This document shows positions 18,673-27,174 of a DNA stretch of 64,000 bases, piece by piece (position 1 is the first letter of the stretch; each line of letters begins with the position of its first letter). Position numbers and translations under genes: made by a program. The stretch is from Accumulibacter jenkinsii (GTDB taxonomy: Bacteria > Pseudomonadota > Gammaproteobacteria > Burkholderiales > Rhodocyclaceae), in assembly GCA_036625225.1 (NCBI GenBank), contig JAZKUF010000003.1, positions 434,001 to 498,000 of the forward strand. The letters are read 5' to 3'. The notes under the pieces were generated by a model that worked only from the letters and a program-made list of their open reading frames with translations, had not been told where the DNA came from and did no database searches.

Positions 18673-20427
18673 TCATAGCTTATCCTGCGCGACCGGCCTG
18701 GCCCGTGCGCCGAGTGCCGCCAGATACTGCCGCTTTTCCTCGCTCGAGAGTCCGCTGACGCCGAGCTTCTGGACCTTCTCCTGCAACACGGCAAAAACCC
18801 GCTTGTGCTCGCCGTCGAGCAGTTGTTTGACGGCACCTTCGAATTCATCATCAATGCCTTCTTCGGCAAAAGGCTGCTGCATAAGTTCAGCTGCTGCAGC
18901 GCTCAGAATGCTTTCGCACTCGCTTCCGCGCAACCGTTCGATCAGCGCCGGATAGGGCAGCACCTGAGCGCCGGCAGCGGCTATCGTTTCACATAATAGA
19001 CGGACCGCTCGGGCTTCTGCCGAGTTCTCGGGCAGCAGCCCGAGCGGCAGCGCGGGCGCGAGTTGCGGCTTCTGCAGCAGCAGGCGCAACAGTGGTCGCA
19101 GCAGCGAAGGGGCCTGACGCGCGGCTCGCGCCGGTGGCGGTGGACCGGTCGGCTGCAGATCGCACAGGCGCTCCACCTCGGCCTGCGAAAAACCACTCGC
19201 CTGCGCGAGGCGCTTGACCAGCTGCAAGCGCAGCAGGGGCGATGGCAAGCGACCAAGCAGCGGCTTCGCGTCTGCGACCAGACGGGCCCTGCCTTCGGCG
19301 CTGCCCAGGTCGCAATGCGCTGACAACTCGCGCAGCAGAAAATCCGAGAGCGGGGTGGCCTCGACGATCATTCGCTGAAAAGCGTCGCCGCCTCGTTGAC
19401 GGACAAAGCTGTCCGGATCATCGCCATCGGGGAGAAAGACAAAGGCGATACTCTTCTGCTCGGTGAGCACTTCGAGGCTGTTTTCCAGCGCCCGCCACGC
19501 CGCCTTGCGACCAGCGGAATCGCCGTCGAAGCAGAAAACGACGCGTTCGGCCTGACGCAGCAGTTTCTGTACCTGATTCGTCGTGGTCGCGGTGCCGAGC
19601 GTCGCAAGGGAATTGCCGACGCCGTGCTGGGCCAGCGCCACGACGTCGAGGTAGCCTTCGACGACAATCGCCGTTGCCTGCTCACGGATCGCCGCGCGCG
19701 CCTGCGGCATGCCGAAGACCTCGCGCCCTTTCTCGAACAGCGGCGTTTCGGGTGAATTCAGGTACTTCGGCTCGCCCGGCCCGATCACTCGACCGCCGAA
19801 GGCGATCACTTCACCTTTCTGACTGACGATCGGAAACATCACCCGGTCACGAAAACGGTCGTAGAGGCGTCCTTGTTCATTGCTGATGACCAGGCCTGCG
19901 GACTGTAGTTCGGGGTTCCTGTAGTCGTCGAAAATGGCGCCAAGATTCTGCCATCCCTCCGGCGCATAGCCGATGCCGAAGCGGCGGGCAATTTCGCCGC
20001 TGACACCTCGCTGCTTGAGATAGGCGACGGCCTTGTCGGAGGACTTCAGTTGTTCGTAGTAGAACTTTGCCGCACGCGCCATGATCTCGGCCAGCGTCTG
20101 AAGTTTTGGGCCGTTGCGCGCAGCCTGTCCTGGCTCGTCGGGAACCTGCATTCCAGCGCGGGCAGCAAGTTCCCTGATCGCGTCGACGAAGCCGACGCCG
20201 GCGTAAGCCATGATAAAACCGATGGCGTTGCCGTGCGCACCGCAGCCGAAGCAGTGGTAGAACTGCTTGCTCGCACTGACGGTAAAGGAGGGGGATTTTT
20301 CGCTGTGGAACGGGCAGCAGGCGGCAAAGTTGGCGCCGGTTTTTTTCAAGGGAACATGGCTGTCGATCAGGTCGACGACATCCACCCGATACAGCAGTTC
20401 CTGAATGAAAGCGTCCGGAATCAACAC
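18673..20427 (-). CDS. dnaG: DNA primase DnaG
   Basis: A 584-residue primase. The CHC2 zinc finger (CCPFHSEKSPSF, then YHCFGCGAHGNAIGF) is at about 37-70, the RNA polymerase core follows, the TOPRIM Glu is in AIVVEGYLDVVALAQHG near 262, with FCFDGDSAGRKAAWRALE after it, and a helicase-interacting C-terminus closes the protein. It makes RNA primers for replication. It lies between rpsU and rpoD, behind a hairpin that can lower its expression relative to rpsU. Confidence 0.98.
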   Translation of the reverse strand: MLIPDAFIQELLYRVDVVDLIDSHVPLKKTGANFAACCPFHSEKSPSFTVSASKQFYHCFGCGAHGNAIGFIMAYAGVGFVDAIRELAARAGMQVPDEPGQAARNGPKLQTLAEIMARAAKFYYEQLKSSDKAVAYLKQRGVSGEIARRFGIGYAPEGWQNLGAIFDDYRNPELQSAGLVISNEQGRLYDRFRDRVMFPIVSQKGEVIAFGGRVIGPGEPKYLNSPETPLFEKGREVFGMPQARAAIREQATAIVVEGYLDVVALAQHGVGNSLATLGTATTTNQVQKLLRQAERVVFCFDGDSAGRKAAWRALENSLEVLTEQKSIAFVFLPDGDDPDSFVRQRGGDAFQRMIVEATPLSDFLLRELSAHCDLGSAEGRARLVADAKPLLGRLPSPLLRLQLVKRLAQASGFSQAEVERLCDLQPTGPPPPARAARQAPSLLRPLLRLLLQKPQLAPALPLGLLPENSAEARAVRLLCETIAAAGAQVLPYPALIERLRGSECESILSAAAAELMQQPFAEEGIDDEFEGAVKQLLDGEHKRVFAVLQEKVQKLGVSGLSSEEKRQYLAALGARARPVAQDKL

Positions 20428-20583
20428 GCTTCCCCTGCACAGCTGACGTCCAGGTGCCGATCAGGTGCGTCGGCGCCCGGCGCGAAATCTCGGAGAATCA
20501 TCGCGAGGCTCCTTCCTGATGCACGGTGTCTCCGACACAACGGTGCCCAAGACGCCAGCAACGGCTCCAGTTCCACAAACAGC

Positions 20584-20615
20584 AACAGCCGCCCGTCTTC
20601 AGACGAACGGCTGTT
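20584..20615 (-). terminator. Internal terminator between rpsU and dnaG
   Basis: On the minus strand AACAGCCGTTCGTCT pairs with AGACGGGCGGCTGTT (15 bp with two G-T pairs) around a two-base loop, followed by TGCTGTTTGT rather than a full T run. The weak T tail suits a partial terminator; in the known operons of this type such an element keeps DnaG low while S21 is abundant. Confidence 0.8.
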
Positions 20616-20634
20616 CAGACAGGGTAATTCGGTG

Positions 20635-20847
20635 TCAGTACAGCTTGGGCGGCAGGGTCTGGCTGCGCATGCGCTTATGATGACGCTTGACCGCAGCAGC
20701 CAGCTTGCGCTTGCGCTCGGCGGTGGGCTTCTCATAAAACTCACGAGCTCTCAACTCGGTCAACAGACCGGTCTTTTCGACGGTGCGCTTGAAACGCCGA
20801 ATCGCAACTTCAAAGGGCTCATTTTCTTTTACGCGGATAGCAGGCAT
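20635..20847 (-). CDS. rpsU: 30S ribosomal protein S21
   Basis: A 70-residue basic protein: MPAIRVKENEPFEVAIRRFK, then EKTGLLTELRAREFYEKPT and the Lys/Arg-rich end. It binds the 3' end of 16S rRNA in the 30S platform and helps initiation. It is the first gene of the rpsU-dnaG-rpoD operon, behind a strong promoter 40 bases upstream. Confidence 0.98.
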   Translation of the reverse strand: MPAIRVKENEPFEVAIRRFKRTVEKTGLLTELRAREFYEKPTAERKRKLAAAVKRHHKRMRSQTLPPKLY

Positions 20848-20894
20848 CGACTCTTCCCAGGTTCAAAGATTTTACAGTACAGTTTAGCCGCACA

Positions 20895-20923
20895 TTATAG
20901 CCACAGTTCCGGCGGACTTCAAA
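20895..20923 (-). promoter_or_regulatory. Promoter of the rpsU-dnaG-rpoD operon
   Basis: On the minus strand a -35 TTGAAG (20918-20923), a 17-base spacer and a perfect -10 TATAAT (20895-20900). The expected start near 20888 gives a leader of about 40 bases before rpsU. Confidence 0.85.
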
Positions 20924-21237
20924 GGGTGATTTTTCGCCTTTCCCTTTCAACCACTCTCGCCTTTGCTGCCGAGCGGAGCGAAGCAGCCCGCCGGGGGCCA
21001 GGAAGCAGATTTCGCGCGAGTCGGCAGGGAGCATTCGGAGTTAAGCCTGCGTTAAGCTCGTCGCAGGACAATCCACCGCCGCTCATGGCAGGCGATCTCC
21101 ACGGCGAGTTCGCCGCTTCATCGCGCTTGTCGAGCCCACGATCGCGTCGGTGAGGCAGAGGCGGCGCGAGAGTCCGGGTCAGGGCTGCTGGTGACCACGG
21201 TAGAATGACGAGAATCTGCAGGGAGCCTGAGCGAACC
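20924..21237. other. Divergent intergenic region
   Basis: This lies between the rpsU promoter and the cation-efflux gene. It is GC-rich without a convincing coding frame. A TAGAAT hexamer at 21201-21206 could be the -10 of the efflux gene, but no -35 matches. Confidence 0.5.
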
Positions 21238-22428
21238 ATGAGTAGCAATAACGACGCCCCGGAAGTCGCTTACGACGACCCCGGACGGCATGGTATGACC
21301 CAGCGGGTGACCTGGGTGAGTGTGGTCGTCAATATTTTCCTGACGATGGCCCAGGTCATCGCCGGCTTCCTTGCCCATTCTCAGGGTTTGATCGCCGACG
21401 GCCTGCATTCACTCTCCGATCTGGTCTGTGATTTTCTGGTCCTTTTTGCCGCCCACCACAGCAAGGATCCGGCGGATGAGCGCCATCCCTACGGCCATGG
21501 CCGGATCGAAACCGCCGCCTCGTTTGCGCTCGGCGCGATTCTGGCAGTGACTGGTGCCGGGATCATCTGGAGTGCCGGCATCAAGCTGCAGAACCTCGAA
21601 AATCTGCCGCCGGTGGCGCCGCTTGCGCTGTGGACGGCGATCCTCGCGCTGGCGGCGAAGGAAGGACTGTTTCGCTACATGCTCCGCGTCGGCGAGCGCC
21701 TGCGTTCGCCGATGTTGATCGCCAACGCCTGGCATGCTCGCTCGGATGCTGCGTCGTCGCTGGTGGTGGCGCTGGGGATCGTCGGGAATCTGATGGGCTA
21801 CGCCTTTGCTGACGCAGTGGCGGCGGTGATCGTCGGCTTCATGATCGTCCGCATGGGGGTAGTGTTCGCCTGGGATGCCGTGCTGGAACTGATCGACACC
21901 GGGCTGTCGGCCGATGAAGTGGCGAGCATCCGCCAGGTGATCGTCGACACCCCCGGGGTCAGCAGTCTGCATGAATTGCGGACTCGGCGCATGGCGCATC
22001 GCTCGCTGGTCGACGCCCACGTCTGCGTCGATCCCCGGATCAGCGTCTCGGAGGGACATCGGATTGCCGAGATGACTCGCAAACGGATACTTGATAGCCA
22101 CTCATCGGTGTCGGACGTCCTGGTTCATGTCGATGTCGAGGATGATCTGGATCACGACCGCAACAGCCAGAACGTGCCCGACCGCAGCGAACTGATGAGA
22201 CAGTTGACGCCCTTGCTCAGAGGGTTACCGGAACCTGAACGCGTGGTTCTGCACTATCTGGGTGGTCGGGTCGAAGCCGAAATCTACCTGTCGCGGCTGA
22301 CCGCGACCGACGCCGCAGCAGTCAGGGCGGTTGAAAGCGATATCGGCCGGCAACTGACCGCGCATCCGCTCTTCAGTTCGCTCTCGATCAACTGTCGGCA
22401 GCAGGTTTTTCCCGCCCGGCGCGACTGA
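21238..22428 (+). CDS. Cation diffusion facilitator transporter
   Basis: A 396-residue CDF family antiporter. Six membrane segments lie within residues 20-205, with the metal-site motifs IADGLHSLSD (TM2) and NAWHARSDAASS (TM5), then a cytoplasmic dimerisation domain (VDAHVCVDPRISVSEGHRIA). The C-terminal 110 residues extend beyond the common CDF length and look like a second ferredoxin-like domain. It exports Zn2+, Fe2+, Co2+ or Mn2+ for protons; the metal is not set by sequence. I took the ATG at 21238 rather than an upstream frame start at 21205, because the protein aligns from there. Divergent from rpsU. Confidence 0.92.
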   Translation: MSSNNDAPEVAYDDPGRHGMTQRVTWVSVVVNIFLTMAQVIAGFLAHSQGLIADGLHSLSDLVCDFLVLFAAHHSKDPADERHPYGHGRIETAASFALGAILAVTGAGIIWSAGIKLQNLENLPPVAPLALWTAILALAAKEGLFRYMLRVGERLRSPMLIANAWHARSDAASSLVVALGIVGNLMGYAFADAVAAVIVGFMIVRMGVVFAWDAVLELIDTGLSADEVASIRQVIVDTPGVSSLHELRTRRMAHRSLVDAHVCVDPRISVSEGHRIAEMTRKRILDSHSSVSDVLVHVDVEDDLDHDRNSQNVPDRSELMRQLTPLLRGLPEPERVVLHYLGGRVEAEIYLSRLTATDAAAVRAVESDIGRQLTAHPLFSSLSINCRQQVFPARRD

Positions 22429-22537
22429 TACCCGTCGCCTCGCCCTGACGCATGCGCGCCAGGGCGGTTGGCAGTGATTCCGGGTCCTCGCAGAGCCGCG
22501 CTGACCTCGCCCGGCGCCGGACGGACGAGGTCCGCCG

Positions 22538-22563
22538 AACGGCTGGGGCTAACGGCTGGGGCT
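22538..22563. repeat. Perfect 13-bp tandem repeat at dsbC 3' end
   Basis: AACGGCTGGGGCT occurs twice in a row just downstream of the dsbC stop. It is not in a gene. Confidence 0.85.
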
Positions 22564-22567
22564 AAAG

Positions 22568-23272
22568 TCAGCGCGTCTGGGTCAGCTTCTGTTCGATCTT
22601 GGCAATCGGCACCGCACCCGGAATGCGCTCGCCGTCCGCGAAGAAGATCGTCGGGGTGCCGTTGATCGCCAATTTTCGTCCCAACTCGATGGTCTTTCTG
22701 ACCGCAGCGGTGTCGCAATCGCCCTTGCCCACGGGCACCTTGCCGTCGATCATCCAGTCGTTCCAGGCACGAGATCTGTCGGCAGCACACCAGATCTGAT
22801 TGGACTTCTCCAGCGAATCCTGGGAGAGAATCGGATAGAGGAAGGTGTAGATGGTCACGTTGTCGAGTTTTGCGATATCCTTGGCGAGCTTCTTGCAGTA
22901 GCCACAGTTGGGATCCTCGAAGGTCGCCATGACCCGTTTGCCATCGCCGCGTACCTGCTTGACCGCCAGAGCCAGCGGCAGGTCCGAAAACCTGATTGCC
23001 GTCAGTTTCTGCATCCGCTCATCGGTCACATTCTTCATCGTCTTGCCATCGATCAGCGTACCCATGAGCAGCGCCGAAACCTTCTCGTCCGTGTAGAAGA
23101 TCTGACCATCGACATAGACTTCATAGAGACCCAGGTAGGGCGTCCTGGTGACGCTGCTGACCGGGCGTGCGAGCTTGGTTTCAAGCGTTTTCTTGAGGGT
23201 TCCCGCTTCGTCTGCCAGGAGGGGCAGGCTCAGCGTGGCGGCCAGCGCGAGTGGCAATAGCTTCTGGTGCAT
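22568..23272 (-). CDS. dsbC: Thiol:disulfide isomerase DsbC
   Basis: A 234-residue periplasmic protein. It has a signal peptide (MHQKLLPLALAATLSLPLLA), an N-terminal dimerisation domain (YLGLYEVYVDGQIFYTDE) and a thioredoxin-fold domain with the active site DPNCGYCKKL near residue 122, ending with a cis-Pro loop (GTPTIFFADG). It reshuffles wrong disulfides in exported proteins and needs DsbD for reduction. It lies 32 bases downstream of the Ubi hydroxylase gene on the same strand. Confidence 0.95.
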   Translation of the reverse strand: MHQKLLPLALAATLSLPLLADEAGTLKKTLETKLARPVSSVTRTPYLGLYEVYVDGQIFYTDEKVSALLMGTLIDGKTMKNVTDERMQKLTAIRFSDLPLALAVKQVRGDGKRVMATFEDPNCGYCKKLAKDIAKLDNVTIYTFLYPILSQDSLEKSNQIWCAADRSRAWNDWMIDGKVPVGKGDCDTAAVRKTIELGRKLAINGTPTIFFADGERIPGAVPIAKIEQKLTQTR

Positions 23273-23304
23273 CGATGTTTTCTCCGGGTGGAAGGGTGAG
23301 CGCT

Positions 23305-24474
23305 TCAGAGGGCGCCGGTGGCGTAGCGTACAAGCAGATTTTTTAGGACCGGCAACTCGTTCGTCAGGTTCATTCCCGCGTTGCGCAGCAGTTTGAGTCC
23401 GGGGAAGTCCTTTCGGAAGAGATGGTGGAGGGTGTGCGTAGCGGCCTGCATGATCAGCGTTTCTTCTCGTCGTTGACGCTGATAGCGGTGCAGCAGGCGT
23501 TCACTGCCGATATCCTGCCAGTCTGGCGTGCTGGCAAGCAGTTCGGCCAGAACCCTGGCGTCCTGGTAGCCAAGATTGATGCCATGGCCGGAAAGCGGGT
23601 GGATGCCGTGTGCGGCGTCGCCGATCAGGGCCAGTCGTGCCCCCACGGTCTGGGGAACCCGCATCAGGCGCAGCGGGAAGGCTGCGGCAGCGGTGAGCAG
23701 CGTGAAGGCGCCCAACTCATGTTGGCCAGCCGCTGCCACTCGCGCGCACAGTTCTTCCGGCGGCTGGGCGAGCATGGCGCGAGCATGCTCGTCGGCCGTC
23801 GACCAGACGATCGACACCCGATTACCCGCCATCGGCAGCCAGGCCAGCACCCCATCCGGGCGAAACCACTGTCGGGCGATGCCACGGTGAGGGCGCTCGC
23901 AGGCGAAGTTGGCCACCAGGCCCATCTCTGCGTAAGCCGTGTTGATCACTCTCCAGCCCAGCGACTCGCGGACCCAGGAATCGCGCCCATCGGCGCCGAC
24001 CAGGAGTCGGGCGGACAGTCGGCGGCCGTCGCTCAAGGTCAGCAGGGCGGCGTCGACGCCCACTTCCAGGGCGGCGGGCGTTGCCGGGCAAAGAAGCGTC
24101 AGGTTGCCCTGGCGCTTGACGTTTTCCCAGAGTTCGCAGGCCATCAGCGAGGATTCGAGGATCCAGCCGAGTTCCCGCAGGCCCGCTTCGTAAGCAGAGA
24201 AATCAAGCCGGGCTCGTCCGTCCCCAAAAATTCGCATGGCAGTAATCGGCGCCATCCGTTCGGCCGCCATATGCTTCCAGGCGCCGATTGCCTGCAGGAA
24301 GTCTGCGTTGGCCGGGGAGATGGCGTAGACGCGCGCATCCCAGCCGCTTGCCGGGCGCGGCGGGTGCTGCTCTACCAGGGCGATCCGCAGACGGGCATCG
24401 CGCAGCGCACAGGCCAGCGCCAGGCCAGCCAGGCCCCCACCAACGATCAGGACGTCGAACTTCATGACTTGCAT
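23305..24474 (-). CDS. UbiH/UbiF/Coq6-family FAD-dependent hydroxylase
   Basis: A 389-residue flavoprotein monooxygenase with FAD motifs FDVLIVGGGLAGLALACALR (start), LLVGADGRDSWVRESL (middle) and LALIGDAAHGIHPLSGHGIN (near 290). The family hydroxylates the ubiquinone ring; UbiH, UbiF or UbiI cannot be told apart here. It supplies quinone used by complex I in this window. The start may be MQVMKF at 24474 or the second Met at 24465; no strong ribosome site decides. Confidence 0.9.
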   Translation of the reverse strand: MQVMKFDVLIVGGGLAGLALACALRDARLRIALVEQHPPRPASGWDARVYAISPANADFLQAIGAWKHMAAERMAPITAMRIFGDGRARLDFSAYEAGLRELGWILESSLMACELWENVKRQGNLTLLCPATPAALEVGVDAALLTLSDGRRLSARLLVGADGRDSWVRESLGWRVINTAYAEMGLVANFACERPHRGIARQWFRPDGVLAWLPMAGNRVSIVWSTADEHARAMLAQPPEELCARVAAAGQHELGAFTLLTAAAAFPLRLMRVPQTVGARLALIGDAAHGIHPLSGHGINLGYQDARVLAELLASTPDWQDIGSERLLHRYQRQRREETLIMQAATHTLHHLFRKDFPGLKLLRNAGMNLTNELPVLKNLLVRYATGAL

Positions 24475-24553
24475 TGCGGTACTCGGAGAAGGGAAAAGGA
24501 GCTCGACGCGATCAGCAATTTACAAGCGCAGCCGTGAATGATAGAAGGTCGCC

Positions 24554-24919
24554 ATGAGTTCGTCCGCCAGACTGGCTTGCCCAGGCTACTTTCCGGCAAT
24601 CGTTCGCGTCGAATGCGATTCACCGATCGACGCGCTGGTCGCTTTGTGTATTCCGCGTCACGAAGCCATGGACCTCTTTGTTGCCTCCTGGGCCGAAGAT
24701 GAGTCCAGCTGCCTGCTTGCCATTCTTGAAGGCGGTCGGCCGGTGGTCGTGTTACGTACTCCAAAGGGGCGTTGGGCAGGGTGCAATGCTTTTTTGAGCG
24801 ACCTGTGCGCAAGCCGTGAGGAAGCCGATCGGCGGCTGCGAAAACTCCTCAAGCGCCGTCGTCGCGGCTACGTGGCCTGCCTGCCGGCGGGACTGACGAC
24901 GAATGCTACCGTCCGCTGA
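24554..24919 (+). CDS. Hypothetical small protein
   Basis: A 121-residue protein with no family I recognise. The N-terminal 90 residues look like an ordinary globular mix (CPGYFPAIVRVECDSPIDAL), and the C-terminus holds a basic stretch (RRLRKLLKRRRRGYV). AAGGT precedes the ATG. It is read divergently from the Ubi hydroxylase. Coding potential is moderate: the composition fits the genome, and the opposite strand in this stretch has only a 64-codon frame. Confidence 0.55.
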   Translation: MSSSARLACPGYFPAIVRVECDSPIDALVALCIPRHEAMDLFVASWAEDESSCLLAILEGGRPVVVLRTPKGRWAGCNAFLSDLCASREEADRRLRKLLKRRRRGYVACLPAGLTTNATVR

Positions 24920-24978
24920 CGACGTTGCTCACCACCGGCGTGTCCACGTGAGGAGGAATCTGTTGGCCGACCAGCCGC

Positions 24979-25296
24979 CTAGCCGGGACTCGCCTTGAGA
25001 CATTCGCTCATGAACTTCTTGCGCTCGTCGCCTTTGAGCTGCTGACTGCCAGCCTCGCTGTTGCAACTCTTCATCTTGTCCTGCTGAGTCGCATTCACCG
25101 GCTTTGCGCTCAGGCAGGTGCTCATGAACTGTTTTCGTTCGTCACCCTTGACGCCCTTTTCGCCAGCTTGCGCATTACAGGCCTTCATCTTCTCCTGCTG
25201 GGCCTTTTGGGCGGCTGAAGGTTCTTTTGTTTCGTCGGCGGCGAGGACGCTACTGGCGGCAAAGGACAGGGCAACAAGGGCGATCACGGCTTTCAT
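24979..25296 (-). CDS. PsiF-repeat exported protein
   Basis: A 105-residue protein with a signal peptide (MKAVIALVALSFAASSVLAA) and two PsiF repeats of the form KMKxCNxxAG-xxKGDERKxFMSxCL (around 36-62 and 72-98), each with two Cys. The family was named from phosphate-starvation induction in E. coli; its role is unknown. It probably acts in the periplasm. It lies alone, downstream of hprK. Confidence 0.92.
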   Translation of the reverse strand: MKAVIALVALSFAASSVLAADETKEPSAAQKAQQEKMKACNAQAGEKGVKGDERKQFMSTCLSAKPVNATQQDKMKSCNSEAGSQQLKGDERKKFMSECLKASPG

Positions 25297-25341
25297 CGGG
25301 AGTTCTCCTGGGGTTGAGGAAGTCGGGTGATTCAGTCACTG

Positions 25342-26286
25342 TTACAGGTCATCGTCAAGCAGCGCCTGCTGCTGCCGGTTGATAAAATCGCCCATGCTGT
25401 CGATGCCTCGCAGCTGGAGGATGCTGTTGCGCACGGCAGCCTCGAGGAGAACGGCAATGTTCCTCCCCGCGGCAACCGGGATCACCACCTTGCGGATGGC
25501 GACGCCCATGATGTCCTGAGACTGTGCGTCGAGCGGCAGGCGGGGGCCATCGGCGCCACTGAGCGGCCGTTGCAGGTGGGCGATCAGCTTGAGCTTGATC
25601 TTCCGGCGCGATGCGGTTTCACCAAAGATGGTGCGGATGTTCAGCAGTCCCAGGCCGCGTACTTCGAGGTAGTCGCGCAGCATGCTCGGACAGCGCCCTT
25701 CAATGGTCGTCGGCGCGATGCACGCCAGTTCGACGACGTCGTCGGCGACCAGCCCGTGGCCGCGCGAGATCAGTTCCAGCGCGAGTTCGCTCTTGCCGAC
25801 ACCGGAATCACCGGTAATCAGGACACCCAGACCGAACACATCCATCAGCACGCCGTGTACCGAGGTGGAGCCGGCGAGCCGCCGGGAAAGATAGATGCGC
25901 AGCAGCTCGATCACTGCCGAACAGGGTTTTGGACTGACAAACAGTGGCGTCTCGGTCGCCTCGCACGCCTCGCGGATCGCCGGCAGGATCTCGACGTCAT
26001 CGGCGATGATCAGCGCGGGTGGCCTGGCGGCCATCAGTTCCTTCACCTGATAGCGCAGGCGATCGTTCGTCACGCGGCAGCCCCAGGCGTTTTCCGCGCG
26101 ACCGATGACCTGCAGGCGTTCAGGGTGAATCAGGTTGAGGTGGCCCACGACGTCGGCGCCGAAATGCCCCTGTTCCTTGAGTTCGATCTGTCGGTCAACG
26201 CCCACTGCGATGACCCACGAGAGCTTCAGCTTGTCACGGTGGTCCTCGTAGAGTTGGGCCACACTGAACTGACGCCGGGTACTCAT
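25342..26286 (-). CDS. hprK: HPr kinase/phosphorylase
   Basis: A 314-residue HprK with an N-terminal domain (1-130) and a kinase domain: Walker A GDSGVGKSELALELI near 157, LVADDVVELA, and the signature IRGLGLLNIRTIFG-like stretch (EVRGLGLLNIRTIFG). It phosphorylates or dephosphorylates HPr or NPr on Ser. The ATG at 26286 overlaps the ptsN stop by 4 bases. With ptsN it belongs to the regulatory, non-transporting PTS of proteobacteria. Confidence 0.95.
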   Translation of the reverse strand: MSTRRQFSVAQLYEDHRDKLKLSWVIAVGVDRQIELKEQGHFGADVVGHLNLIHPERLQVIGRAENAWGCRVTNDRLRYQVKELMAARPPALIIADDVEILPAIREACEATETPLFVSPKPCSAVIELLRIYLSRRLAGSTSVHGVLMDVFGLGVLITGDSGVGKSELALELISRGHGLVADDVVELACIAPTTIEGRCPSMLRDYLEVRGLGLLNIRTIFGETASRRKIKLKLIAHLQRPLSGADGPRLPLDAQSQDIMGVAIRKVVIPVAAGRNIAVLLEAAVRNSILQLRGIDSMGDFINRQQQALLDDDL

Positions 26287-26735
26287 GCCCCGCCGGCGAA
26301 GATCTGACGAATACTGTATGCGTCCGCGGCCTTGCTCAGGGCATCGCGGCAGTTCCGGTCGGAAAAGTGCTGCGCGAGCTCGGAAAGGATCTGCAGGTGC
26401 TGCTCGGTCGCCACCTCGGGGACCAGCAGGATAAAGAGCAGCGAGACCGGTTTGCCATCGGGAGAATCGAAAGGTACCGGGGTAGCAAGTCTCAGGAAGG
26501 CTCCAGTGGCATCCTTCAGCCCCTTGATGCGTCCGTGCGGGATGGCAACGCCTTGGCCGAGGCCGGTCGAACCCAGCTTTTCGCGGGCAAAAAGGCTATC
26601 GAAAACGGTACTGCGGGCGATGCCGAGGTAGTTTTCGAAAAGCAGCCCGACGTGTTCGAATACGCGCTTCTTGCTGCTCGCGTCGAGGTCAAGCAGGATG
26701 TTCTCGATGGGTAGTAACTGGGTGATCTGGCTCAT
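26283..26735 (-). CDS. ptsN: PTS IIA-like nitrogen-regulatory protein PtsN (EIIA-Ntr)
   Basis: A 150-residue protein. The phospho-accepting His is in GVAIPHGRIK (near 65). The start is the ATG at 26735 (MSQITQLLPIENILLDLDA), the normal N-terminus; an upstream in-frame start at 26771 would add an unrelated tail. It is part of the phosphorelay that links nitrogen and potassium status to regulation, and it lies next to hprK, hpf and rpoN as in many proteobacteria. Confidence 0.95.
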   Translation of the reverse strand: MSQITQLLPIENILLDLDASSKKRVFEHVGLLFENYLGIARSTVFDSLFAREKLGSTGLGQGVAIPHGRIKGLKDATGAFLRLATPVPFDSPDGKPVSLLFILLVPEVATEQHLQILSELAQHFSDRNCRDALSKAADAYSIRQIFAGGA

Positions 26736-26831
26736 GCGGCGAAACCCGAAAAGCGGACGTGATGGAGTCAAGCAAGGAGGCGCCCGGACGGCCGGTGTGG
26801 CCGGTCCGTCAGGGCGCAGATTACAGCCGGA

Positions 26832-27158
26832 TTACTCGGCCACGATGTGGTCGATAATCTTGTTGCCGCGATGGTGATCCTGCAACTTCTGTTTGTACTT
26901 CTGGACCTGGCGCTCAAGCTTGTCTACCAGGCCGTCGACTGCTGCGTAAAGGTCCTCGTCGACGGATTCCACGTAGACATCCTTGCCAGCGAGATGAACT
27001 GTCACTTCGGCCTTCTGCTTCAGTTTGTCCACCGAAAGAATCACGTTGACATCGATCACGTTATCGAAATGACGAGTGATTCGCTCGAGCTTGCCGGTGA
27101 CGTAATCGTGGAGGGCCGGGGTGATCTCGAGGTGGTGTCCACTGACTTGCAGGTTCAT
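26832..27158 (-). CDS. hpf: Ribosome hibernation promoting factor (short HPF)
   Basis: A 108-residue protein starting MNLQVSGHHLEITPALHDYV, with the beta-alpha-beta fold of the HPF/YfiA family and a basic helix (DKLERQVQKYKQKLQDHH). It lacks the C-terminal dimerisation domain of long HPF, so it should need RMF or another partner for 100S formation. It is 16 bases after rpoN on the same strand. Confidence 0.95.
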   Translation of the reverse strand: MNLQVSGHHLEITPALHDYVTGKLERITRHFDNVIDVNVILSVDKLKQKAEVTVHLAGKDVYVESVDEDLYAAVDGLVDKLERQVQKYKQKLQDHHRGNKIIDHIVAE

Positions 27159-27174
27159 GATGTGGCTCCTTCTT